NCBI GenBank assembly: GCA_907163345.1
Contig: CAJQUN010001286.1
Coordinates: forward strand, 17,568-81,567
DNA length: 64,000 nucleotides
Reading direction: 5' to 3'
From: Haberlea rhodopensis
Taxonomy: Eukaryota; Streptophyta; Magnoliopsida; Lamiales; Gesneriaceae
Shown here one piece after another: positions 22,852-33,082 of this stretch. Under the pieces are notes generated by a model that was given only the letters and a program-made list of their open reading frames with translations, did no database searches and was not told the origin of the DNA. The translations under genes and the position numbers were made by a program. Position 1 is the first letter of the stretch, and every line of letters starts with the position of its first letter.

Positions 22852-23073
22852 CGATCGATCGGTCAATCCCAGCGATCGATCGCTCCAACTAATTTACCCT
22901 AGCGATCGATCGGTACAAAGCTAACGATCGATCGGTATTAAATCTGAATTTCATACAAAAGCAACAGCATTCAAGCGATCGATCGGTCGCATTCAGCGAT
23001 CGGTCGCTACATGAACCGCCTTACACATTCCCCTGTTTCAGCGATCGATCGGTACAAGCTTACTAATCGATCG
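22852..23073 (-). promoter_or_regulatory. Palindrome cluster in element H LTR
   Basis: Eight CGATCGATCG-like cores with centres at 22856.5, 22877.5, 22907.5, 22929.5, 22980.5, 23001.5, 23046.5 and 23068.5; two are imperfect. Spacings 21, 30, 22, 51, 21, 45, 22. Confidence 0.88.
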
Positions 23074-23451
23074 GTCGACAACAGAACTCCAAAACAATGG
23101 CGATTTCATGTCTATATTCTTGGTGCTTCTCATACATGTCAATTCATACCATAAAACCTTGAGCACCAGATACCCTAGCATCATATAAACATCTTTCCAT
23201 CATCAAGTGATTACATTAAAACTCATATCAATTCATATAAAAGTAGTAACTTCACATGCTTCAAGTTTTACTAAGCACATATACACCAACTAGGAACACA
23301 AACCATGGAAGTTCTGCTTTCCTTACCAAGTTATTAACTTTCTTGTTGTTCCTGGAAGCCCAACTCCAAAATCAACTCCAAAGTGTGTAGAGGAAAAATG
23401 TAGAGATTTACTAGGTGAGTTGAGGTGTATTATGTGTGCAAAATCTGAATT

Positions 23452-23456
<5 letters not shown>

Positions 23457-23531
<75 letters not shown>
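23457..23531. repeat. (AT)n microsatellite
   Basis: About 75 bases of uninterrupted TA/AT dinucleotides inside the H LTR. Confidence 0.97.
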
Positions 23532-23535
<4 letters not shown>

Positions 23536-23938
23536 CTCCAACTCAAATGCACATTATAATGAACTTCCTCTCAAATGCATGTTAAATGTATAGCAAAGTC
23601 ATATCCCACTACACACCTCATGCATCTTAGTTCTCTTGTCTATACAACAAGACATGCACCAACATTTGAAGTCAATTATACATAGATATCTTTGTTCTCA
23701 ATTCACATCTTGACTATGTTTCTCATATCTCCAACATGTATGAGAACAGGTCTAGTAATGCCATATAATTGGTTCTATTTCATACCATCCTTGCTTTATC
23801 TTTATTGCAATATAATAAGTAATCCGTTCTTTCATTTTATTATTCATACTAGGTTCAACCTGAACCCAAGTCCACATCATACCGTAATTATACGCAATAA
23901 ACATATCAAACATGTATAAGTCATATCGAGGCATTACA

Positions 23939-25024
23939 TGAACCACCACCAATTGAAGAAACTGTAATTGCAGAACCTCCAATTGCAGCAACATACCAAT
24001 ATAATCCATCAACACAAGACTCCCAAATCACGGGAGTCATCATCGAACTGAAGGAACATGATATGAACAAAAAAAATTCGATGATGGCAACATTTCTATG
24101 GAGGAAAACTTAGTGGATGTCTTTGTTGTTGATGAGGCCGAAACACATCCTTTTCGCATGATGACAAGATCTCTACACAAGCAAATGTGTTCTTGATGTG
24201 CCACAAGCAGATCCTTTTTTTCCTTGTCCTTTAGGACAAGACGAAGATGTGGCCACACAATTTGAGACAAAGATTGAATCAATTCCAACTCAACAATTTC
24301 TTCAAGCTGCAGAACCCATGGCACAACTTGAGGAAACAAAGGCAATACTTCAAATAAAGGTTGAGGAACTAAAGATCTGGAGGTCAAATTTGATGAAATG
24401 AAAAGGCGAAAAGAAGAGCTTGCCAATGTAAATACACAGTTGCAATACAAAATAGAAAGGCCAAATCATGAGAATGACAAACTTAACAATGAGCTCATCG
24501 ACACAAAAGAAACCTTCTTAATCCTCGATGAAAGAAGAGTATTTGATGAAGATAAGTGAGGAACAAACAATACTGGTGAAACGAATCAAGCATAGGATTG
24601 ACAAACAACAAAAACGAGTGAAGGACCATATATAACTGATAAGAGAAAATCAAAGAGGTCCAAAAAACTGAAGGAAAAAAACAAGAAGAAGAATAACAAA
24701 AAAAAAGCATAAAAAATTGATGATTCATTTAAAGAGGGGGAAACACATGAAAAAAAAAACAAGGACAAGATAAATTCAAATTCAAAACAAGAGTGACTGC
24801 TTACAAAAAATTGACAAAACAGGAAAGAGAATACACAATGAAAATAAACATGAAGGATGGAAAATGGCAAGTCTTAATTTATTTAAACAATTAATGTAAA
24901 CACTATAGGAGAACAAAAAATTTGAACTCTTTCAATGTGTGCAGGCGTCAGCTGGAGCGATAAAATGTCAAATAAACAAATACACGTTAAAGGTGTTGGC
25001 ACCATTATTAACAATCTAGCTCTT
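23939..25024. other. Unassigned decayed sequence with coiled-coil-like remnant
   Basis: No intact gene. On the plus strand 24198-24401 is open (67 codons) and reads as Glu/Lys-rich, coiled-coil-like, with similar but stop-broken sequence on both sides and A-rich lysine-coding runs at 24660-24790. It could be the remains of a gag or spacer region. I recognise no family. Confidence 0.35.
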
Positions 25025-26758
25025 TGTTGGGTTTCCGTACCCTGGCGCCAGACCCAAACGCAGTGAAAATAATACAATAAACAGATCTGACCCAGAGACG
25101 GATCGATCGCGCCTGATTCATGTATTAGCATGCAAATATCGAATATAATGCACGAAAAGAGAATTACCGATAACAGCGAAATCAATCTGATGTCGGAGGT
25201 CCTCGAGTCCAATCAACCTGACCAGATCTAAAAGCCAACACCAGTTCTAGTTTGGTGTTAGCGTTTCTATGAGAGTGAATGGAATTGTGTTGAATGGAGT
25301 CTCTTAGTTTCTTAGAAACTAGAATGCTATATTTATAGGGTCATTAAGTAACTAATGGGCTTTGGGTGCATAAAGCCCAATAGGCCAACTTTTGGCTTGC
25401 AGGGCATATATGCTAACAATCTCTCATTTGCCCAAATGCCAACACATGAGCATTAAACTCATAATCCAAGTAGGTCAATCCAATTGAATAACTTGATGTA
25501 CAAATGACGTACATAATTATGAGATAAATATATCATACTTTTTAATTTTATAACTTTCTATAGATTGAACCTTTCCAAACATAGAACTCCACTAAAGTGA
25601 GGAGCTTTCAAAAATTAAACTCATATCTTGAATCACTTAACATTTAAGTCTCAATTCTCATCGATAGATCGGCGGCTGGTTGATTGTGACCAAGCGAGGC
25701 TCAAGTGTATCATAGCAGTAGGATCACAACCTTTGTGATTTTAGAAGTCAAACAACTTCTTTTGGGCTTACCCTGAACGCCCCCTTGTCAATTAAACTCC
25801 TTTAATAGACAATTGCCGAAATATAATTCCAGCATCAACCTACCGATCGTGGGTAGCGCCTAGCATCTGCGCTTCACGAAGACCTAGATACAAATGACTA
25901 GCAACGTACGAGAACCTGTCAGCCATAGTTAGCGTGCAGTACATTCCTTTCACTCAATATGTCCCGATTGAATCAAGGGCATTGGTTGGTCGAGGCCCCT
26001 TATGATTTCAATAACTATATATTTGTTTCACGTTATATGATTCATTGTGTGCGTATATGAAAAACTCCTTTTTCACAAGCACTACCCACTCTGGCCAGAT
26101 ATTCCTTGAATCATATACAGAAAAACACATAGGACATCCTGGTTCATCAAGACCAGTGGTGAATCCCCAATGACAATCATAGGCCTCTGACAGCATCACT
26201 GAATACCCAAAATAACAACTTATGACCCGCATGTGGTCAGTCATTAAATAAAAGTACACGGCTATCCATCAAGACCTTGATGACGCCTCGGGTCATGAGG
26301 AGTAATGGTGCACAACTATGACTAGGAATTCTGTACTCGACAAATGGTAACCACTTATAGAATTCCGAGTAGGGTCATTCAGTGAACTCATTCCTAATGA
26401 GCACCTATTCATGTGTGCTGACTTCTCCAAGCCAACGCCGATGAAACACGGCGCACTACACTAGACACATCATGAATACCAGTCTCTAACGAGCATATAT
26501 CGATATCCCATTCTCGAAGGCTCATCGACCAGGAACATTTAGAAATCGCAGTCGAGAATGTATTTCATGGTCACCATCATATGCCTAACCACATTCTATG
26601 GACTATAGCAATCTCAAGGATTTCATCAATGCATCAAGATGCATGGGTAAACAGATGAAGAAGTGCCATATATATTAATATTCAAACAAAGATTTGTCAT
26701 AATAAGATTACAGGTACAATCAATCAACTATTGATTTACTTAATCATGTATGACAACA
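25025..26758 (-). repeat. Copia-3 3' LTR
   Basis: Plus strand TGTTGGGTTTCC...GACAACA, about 1734 bp with TGTTG/CAACA ends, next to a purine tract (minus GGGAAAGTGAAAGAT) beside the RNase H remnant. A TATA box (minus CTATAAATA) lies near 25328-25338. It has a single CGATCGATCG-like site (25102) but no cluster. Confidence 0.6.
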
Positions 26759-26779
26759 ATATCTTTCACTTTCCCGAAG

Positions 26780-28870
26780 CCAACTACTCATGTGTCTTAA
26801 GACCATCTTCCCAAGATGTCTAATAAACACCAATCATTGTAAACGCTTTGTCAGTGGATTCACTATATTTTCTGTTGAAGCGATTCTCTCGATAATAATG
26901 TCGCGTCTACCATCTCTCTCATTAGATAGTATTTTCTCAATATATGTTTGGATCCTGATGAGATCTTGGCTATTCATAATAGCTCAAATGTTGTCACAAT
27001 ACACAAAGACTGTGTCAACTGCACTAGAAATTACACCCAACTCTTGGATGAAATTTCTTATCCAAACTGCCTATTTGTTGCATCGTATGCTGCAATGTAT
27101 TCAGCTTCACTGGTGGAATCCAATGTGGTGTCTTGCTTGGAACGTTTCCAATACACATCACCATCATTGAGCTTAAATACAAATCCGAACATCGATATGG
27201 TATCATCTACATCCAAATTAAAAACCAGCATCAGCTTAGCCTTCAACTTTTATTTCTCCACTTACAGATCCAAAAACCATGAACATATCATAAGTTCTTC
27301 ATAAGAACTTGAGGATTATTTTCACAGTTTTCCAGTGACCTTCGCCTGGATCTGTTTGATGTCTGCACATTACTCTAAAAACATAGATCAGGCCAAGTAC
27401 ATACCATAGCATACAATATGCTATTAAAAGTAGAAATATAAGGTACCAATGTCATCTTTTCACTCTCCTCATCAATCTTAAGACCCATTGACTCGAGAGA
27501 TGAATACTATGACATATTATGAAGTAACTCATTTTTCGACTATTCTATGCTAAACCCTTTTAACACAGTGTTTATGTACGTAGATTGAGAGATCTCAAGC
27601 ATCCTTTAGATCTATCCCTATAGATCCTTATGCTAAGCACGTATGATGCTTCTCCCAATCTTACATGGAGAAATTAGTAGAATCATGCTTTATTGATTAA
27701 TCCAATACCATTCACAATGAGCATGATATAATCGACTTAAAGCATCACAAATGTAACCATGCTCCCACTAACCCTTTTGCACACACATGTCACTTCCTGA
27801 TTTTTAACAAAACCAAACACTTTGATGATGTTAGCAAAACGGAAGTTCAAACTTCGAGATGCCTTCTTAGGCCCATCCCATAAATGGACCTCTAGAGTTT
27901 GAAAACATTTTTCTCACTCCAAGAAGTTGTAAACACATTTGGCTGCTACATTTCTACCTCAATGCCACCACTGAGAAATGTTGTGTTAACATCCATTACT
28001 CATATCTCATATTCATAATATAAAGATATAACTAATAAAATCTAAATAGACTATAGCATCATAACATATGAAAATTTTCTCATAAAAAACTCTTTGCCTA
28101 TGAGAATAACCGTTTCTCACCAGTCAAGCTTTGAAGGTCACTACCTTCCCATCCACTCCAAGCTTTCACTTGTAAATCCATGCAGCCAATGGGAACAATT
28201 CCCAAAGATTATCTACTAAGGCCCATACCATATTGGAGTACATGGAGTCGATTTCAGATTTTATGGCATCTTGCCAATGTCCCGAATCAATATCTGACAT
28301 CGGCTCCTTGAAAGTCCAAGGATCATATCCATGGTCTATTTCTTGATTACTTTCAAGGAGTAGATTCAGACTTATCAGGAGCTCTTGAAACATTTTCAAA
28401 TCTCCTTGGTTTGTGTAAATCAAAGGTTGTGATTGACTAAATTAATTTCACCGTTTTCACTTTTCTAGTGGTTTGTGGTTCTTCAACCCTTTCAAGTTAT
28501 ATTATTTTGTCATCCTTTCTAATAGAAACATTTTCTCTAGAAAGATTGCACTTGCGAAACAAACTCTTTGCCTACAATTGATAATATAAATTCCACAAAA
28601 TAACATAAGATGGATCAACTATCCAACTCATCTCCCACTGGCTGCTTCACATAAGCAGAACAATCTCAAAATAAAATTTGGATTATTATTCAGTCCATAT
28701 CGTATATGGAGTTTTGCTTACTGCATTGGTATGAATTATATTCAACAAATATGTAACTTTAGAGAGTTACTCAGAGAGAATCACATTCTCTTTAAGATAA
28801 CTCAACATCATCTTGCACTAACATTTAGTGCTCCACATACGTCCATATGAATCAAATTCAATGGACATTC
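26780..28870 (-). pseudogene. Copia-3 pol remnant
   Basis: The RNase H piece at 27058-27246 reads GDVYWKRSKQDTTLDSTSEAEYIAA, with the active-site region partly altered. Around 27560-27660 a conserved GEASYVLSIRIYRDRS-like RT segment is legible between stops. At 28166-28423 the RT N-terminal linker WQDAIKSEIDSMYSNMVWALVD is open. Integrase-tail motifs appear near 28680-28720. Lesions everywhere mark this as the oldest Copia pol here. Confidence 0.75.
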
Positions 28871-29218
28871 AGCACATGCTAAATATATGTTGGATTTAAG
28901 TTATCATTCTTTTTATATTCTTTGAATATAATCATACTAATCATTCATAAGTTCACCAGATTCAATAAAACATGCAATTCTTAAAAATACTGCAAATCAC
29001 ATTCGCATATTTAAAAGAATATCATTCTCTATCAAAATAGTAACAATGTTCATGATTAAATCTAGAACAAATAAATAATTGCTCAAACCAGTTCCTAACC
29101 AGTTCAAGATTTTATATTAAATAAATGTTTCAAACAGCCTTTGCAACAACTCTTGCTACAATGCTTAGCCTCAGGTAGGTTTCACCTTCCTAGGGCTCTC
29201 TAATTATTCACATCACAT

Positions 29219-30861
29219 GCAAAGATAAGGCACTTTCTAAAGGGGTTACGGCCGGAGTTATTTGACCGGGTTATCACCAACAACCCCACTTCTTTCGATG
29301 ATGCTCTTACTAGAGCAGAACTTGCGGAGATCTGAGTTGGGGCCTATCCTAATGCTGTACCCCCACATGTGCCAAAACAGAGGCAAGTTACTGATAGCTT
29401 GAGACCCCGAGGAGAGTCATTTAAGCCTCGTGGTGCTTCTTCATCCTCTCAGTTCAGTGGAAAGAAATCTTTTAATCGGAAGCAAGAGAACATGCAGAGC
29501 AATTGGTCGACCAATCGGGGGCCTATGCAAGGGAATAGATCGGGGGAGGCAAGGTGCGACAATTGTGGAGGGCCACACTCTTCGAGCAATTGCCCTGCTT
29601 GTTACAGTTATGGTAAGATGGGCCACATCTCTCGGTATTGCCCCACTCGGGGAGGACAGTCAGATTTTCAAGGGAACATGCCGAGATTTGAGGATAGGAC
29701 AGTGCATCAGAGGCAGCAGATTATGCCTCGACCATCGGGAGATCAGACAGTGGGACCGTCCCAGGGACAGGTGTATGCACTGACCAGAGAGCAGGCTCAG
29801 GCAGCCCCGGAGGAGGTGATCGCCGGTACGTGCCATATTTACGTACCTGCTTTTATTTTGATAGATACAAGTGCCTCCCACTCTTTTGTATCTGTTGGCT
29901 TTGTGGAGAGACAGAATATGCGCACGTCTTCGTTACCCCACGCCTCTCATGGTCTTGACACCCACTGGAAGAAGTGTTATTGCCGATCAGTTTCTTGCGG
30001 ATTGCCTCATTTATTTTGAGGGCAACGAGTTGAAGGCAGATTTGATTGTGTTGGGCATGTCAGACTTTGACTGTATTGTGGGCATTGACATTCTGAACAG
30101 ATATCAGGCAGTGGTAAATTGTCGGCAGAGAACAGTAAGGTTCAGATCTGATTTGGGGATACAGTGGACTTTTTATGGCAACGGTTCTCGTGCGAAGATT
30201 CCATTGATTTCGGCAATCAAAATGTCCCAGTTGTTGGAACGTGGTCACACGGGCTATCTCATCTATGCCGTGGACACGACGGGAAAGAGCAAAGAATTAA
30301 GAGTTGAGGACGTACCAGTGGTAGCAGAGTTTGCTGATGTGTTCCCGGAGGAGATTCCCAGATTCCCACCGGCTAGAGAAGTCGAGTTTGGGATTGAGTT
30401 ATTACCGGGGACATCCGCTATCTCTCGTGCACCTTACAGGATGGCACCGGCGGAGTTAAGAGAATTGAAGGAGCAGTTGCAGGAACTCCTTAACAAAGGA
30501 TATATACACCCTAGCGTATCGCCATGGGGCGCACCGATTCTCTTTGTGAAGAAGAAAGAGTTTGATGCGGTTGTGCATCGATTACCGACAACTGAATAAG
30601 GCCACAGTGAAGAACAAGTATCATCTCCCAAGGATTGACGACTTGTTTGATCAGTTGCAAGGTACAAAGCTGTATAGCAAGATTGATTTGAGATCCGGGT
30701 ACCACCAGATTCGGGTCAGAGAGGAGGATGTGCAGAAGACAGCATTTCGGACTAGGTATGGGCACTATGAGTTCCTAGTGATGCCGTTCGGTGTGACGAA
30801 CGCCCCAGCTGTCTTTATGAGCTTGATGAACAGAGTGTTTCAACCATATCTTGATCAGTTC
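29219..30861 (+). pseudogene. Gypsy-B gag C-terminus, protease and RT N-terminus
   Basis: It begins mid-gag at AKIRHFLKGLRPELFDRV. A TGA at 29333-29335 interrupts it; the frame stays open at 29369-30019 with a basic linker, a knuckle-like CDNCGGPHSSSNC, a second one with Tyr in place of the second Cys (CYSYGKMGHISRYC), and protease LIDTSASHSFVS, where the usual DTG is DTS. Frameshifts near 29930 and 30555 lead to 29871-30599 and 30562-30861, with RT motifs NKATVKNKYHLPRIDDL, YSKIDLRSGYHQI and FGVTNAPAVF. It is cut at 30861, just before the catalytic DD motif, by Gypsy-C. Confidence 0.9.
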
Positions 30862-31524
30862 TGTGATGCCCCGAAATTAATTAATGGTAACCTGGACATT
30901 AATTATGTTTACATGATGAATTATTACGATGATCAAGTTATGTGTGGAAATGATGTATTGACATGATTTAAGGATGTTGATTTTAATTATGAGGAAGGTA
31001 TAGATTTAATGAAGTCGGTTGCATTTTTGTAAATGCTTTTGAAATATCATGTTAGCGTATCTTATACATCATGGTAAGTGTTGGGGCACAATTTAATTAA
31101 ACCCACATAACCTCCCACTACCCCACCTTTTTAACTCACTTTCCCCTTTTACACTAAAATCCCCAAAATCTTTTTCCCAAACCCTTTCCCCTCATTTTCG
31201 AGTTTGGCACAAAGCTGGGAAGGAAATCCTTGCAAAAGCTTCACTCTTGTGATTCTTGGTAAGATTTAAGCCCTATGATGTGTATATGTCACTCCTTGAA
31301 GCTTTTGTAAAGTTTTATTTGAGTTTGTATTGATTTTGGAGGGTTTGAAATGGGTCTATATGGGTATGTGTTGTTTATGGTTGGGGAATGATTTTTGAAG
31401 TGTTTTTATGTTGGTTTTAGTGGGTTATGAGGTTATTGATGTTGTAAGGAAGTATGGATTTGTAAGGCATGAAGAGAAGCTTGAAAAATGTACATTAATG
31501 GCGAATTTTCGGGACTCAGCACTC

Positions 31525-31732
31525 GGCGATCGATCGCCCGTTCTTGGCGATCGATCGCGAGCCTCCAGTGCACGCCAGTAACGTTTGGCGATCGATCGCC
31601 ACCTTTGGGCGATCGATCGGCCAGGCTGGCGATCGATCGCGCCAAAAGTGGCGATCGATCGCCAAGAAGGAAATTTTTGTCCCTCGTCCAGTGTGATCTC
31701 GCGATCGATCGCGCCTAGGCAGCGATCGATCG
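31525..31732 (+). promoter_or_regulatory. Phased CGATCGATCG palindrome cluster, Gypsy-C 5' LTR
   Basis: Eight exact cores with centres 31531.5, 31552.5, 31593.5, 31614.5, 31634.5, 31656.5, 31706.5 and 31727.5; spacings 21, 41, 21, 20, 22, 50, 21. Several extend to GGCGATCGATCGCC or CGCGATCGATCGCG. Confidence 0.93.
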
Positions 31733-31892
31733 CGAGATGTAAAAATGTGGATTTTTAATATTTTTGTGGGATTTTTGGATATTGGACTATATTTAGCTTC
31801 TAATATCAATTTGTATGGTTATGTAGAACCATCCCAGGTACCCACGACTTCAAGGAGATAAAGTCCTCCGACTCCTCCATTTGGGAATTAAG

Positions 31893-31909
31893 GTACGTAA
31901 GAAACGTAC
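31893..31909 (+). promoter_or_regulatory. Conserved GTACGT hairpin, Gypsy-C LTR
   Basis: GTACGT-AAGAA-ACGTAC, a perfect 6-bp stem with a 5-nt loop, at the same relative place as in Gypsy-A and Gypsy-B. Confidence 0.65.
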
Positions 31910-31941
31910 GGGCACCGGACGGTAAACCATACTCCTACATT

Positions 31942-32233
31942 TAATGATGATGATTATGATGATGTTTATGATGATGATGTTTATGATGATGTTTATGATG
32001 ATGTTTACGATGATGATGTTTATGATGATGTTTATTATGATGATGTTACGATGATGATGCTTATGATGATGTTTACGATGATGATGTTTATGATGATGAT
32101 GTTTATGATGATGATGTTTATAATGATGCTTACGATGATGATGTTTATGATGATGATGTTACGATGATGATGCTTATGATGATGTTTACGATGATGATGT
32201 TTATGATGATGACGTTTATGATAAGTAAGTTTA
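31942..32233 (+). repeat. GATGATGTTTAT-type microsatellite
   Basis: About 290 bases of degenerate ATGATG(TTT) repeats in the LTR; the counterpart at 38702-39005 differs in unit order and number. ATG-rich frames across it are artefacts. Confidence 0.92.
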
Positions 32234-32259
32234 TGATAAGGTCATACGAGGTATATGAT

Positions 32260-32450
32260 TGGGTAAGACGCCCATGTGGTAAGATGCCACCCAATGTATG
32301 TGAGTGGGTAAGACGCCCACGTGGTAAGATGCCACATAATGTTATGATATGGCAAGATGCCATATGATGGGGGTAAGATGCCACTGTGGTAAGATGCCAC
32401 ACGACGGTTATGTTATGGTAAGATGCCATACAATGGGGTAAGATGCCCTC
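32260..32450 (+). repeat. Array of nine small hairpins with covarying stems, Gypsy-C 5' LTR
   Basis: Each unit is a 4-6 bp stem around a 7-nt loop TAAGATG, TAAGACG or CAAGATG. Stems differ but most stay paired: TGGG/CCCA (32260), GTGG/CCAC (32276), GTGGG/CCCAC (32304), GTGG/CCAC (32321), ATATGG/CCATAT (32347), GTGG/CCAC (32386), TATGG/CCATA (32414). Downstream of the TATA-like box, so likely in RNA. Confidence 0.85.
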
Positions 32451-32880
32451 ATACATGAATAAGAATCAGGGATAACAAAAGAAGTTGAAGAACGACCAAT
32501 AACATTTACTTAACTAAGATGTTATGCATTACTGTATGTCTTTTCTATCATGTTAAGTAAATATGTATGTGCTCACGATGTGTCGTCCCTGTAGGTACAC
32601 TTTTGGATCAAGGGCTTAGGGTCGGGTTGAGGAGGTGAGCTAAAAGGAGCAAGATGAATATAGGATGCAGGATTTTGATAGTCTCTACTCTAGGAGTAGT
32701 GTAAACCTATAACTTTAACATTCATTATTGGGAATGTAATTAATAGCTTTTGGAAATTTTATTTTGGCCTGTAATCTTCTTAGCTCAAGCTACAACCGGA
32801 ACCCTTAAGAGGTTATAAATGCATGTTCTGTCCATTATATGTGTACTAACTGATGTTAAGGTAGGAAGACCCTACATTAG

Positions 32881-32892
32881 TGGTATCAGAGC
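32881..32892 (+). other. Gypsy-C primer-binding site (initiator tRNA-Met)
   Basis: TGGTATCAGAGC, four bases after the LTR. Confidence 0.95.
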
Positions 32893-33082
32893 AGTGGTTA
32901 GATAACCCGGGAATGAGTGAAGGGTAGCCTTAGCAATAAGTTATCTAGGTGCTTACTTTCAAACATGTTTTGTGCATAAGTTGCATATGAAGTATATGAT
33001 GTTGTACTAACATGTTTTGTTTATCTAACGAAGTATTATATGAACTGCTTTTGGGTATTGTTGATAACCCTTGTCTTGCAGT

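Larger units (their letters stand above)
12582..23938 (-). repeat. Element H 5' LTR, split by Gypsy-A
   Basis: The LTR runs 12582-13866 and resumes at 22774-23938 after Gypsy-A and its duplication, about 2450 bp in all. It starts TGTGGGGCC beside the primer site and ends GGCATTACA. Both ends match the style of the Gypsy-A LTR (TGTGGGGTC ... GGTATTACA). It holds inverted and tandem repeats (13036-13605), a palindrome cluster (22852-23073) and an AT microsatellite. H's partner LTR was not found. Confidence 0.75.
25025..29215 (-). mobile_element. Copia-3: degenerate Copia retrotransposon, 5'-truncated
   Basis: A 3' LTR (25025-26758) is followed by decayed pol in minus orientation: RNase H (about 26780-27250), RT (27300-28430) and integrase end (about 28600-28870). 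Stops and indels are frequent. It ends abruptly near 29215 where Gypsy-B gag begins in the opposite strand. It is more diverged from Copia-1 and -2 than they are from each other. Confidence 0.75.
30862..32876 (+). repeat. Gypsy-C 5' LTR
   Basis: 2015 bp, TGTGATGCC...GACCCTACA. In order: palindrome cluster (31525-31732), TATA-like CTATATTTA (31787-31795), GTACGT hairpin (31893-31909), GAT/ATG-rich microsatellite (31942-32233) and covarying hairpin array (32260-32450). Confidence 0.93.

Noticed and set aside
23323..23541. Tyr/Ile-repeat ORF on the minus strand
   Set aside because: It is a translation of the (AT)n microsatellite.
25025..25420. A short 396-bp LTR for Copia-3 ending at ...GCTAACA before a CTCTCATTTGCCC purine-tract look-alike
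   Set aside because: The 26758 boundary has matching TGTTG/CAACA ends and lies beside the RNase H remnant, which fits better, although the short version is not excluded.
32164..32367. Methionine-rich ORF (also 38937-39140)
   Set aside because: It is a translation of the GATGATG microsatellite.
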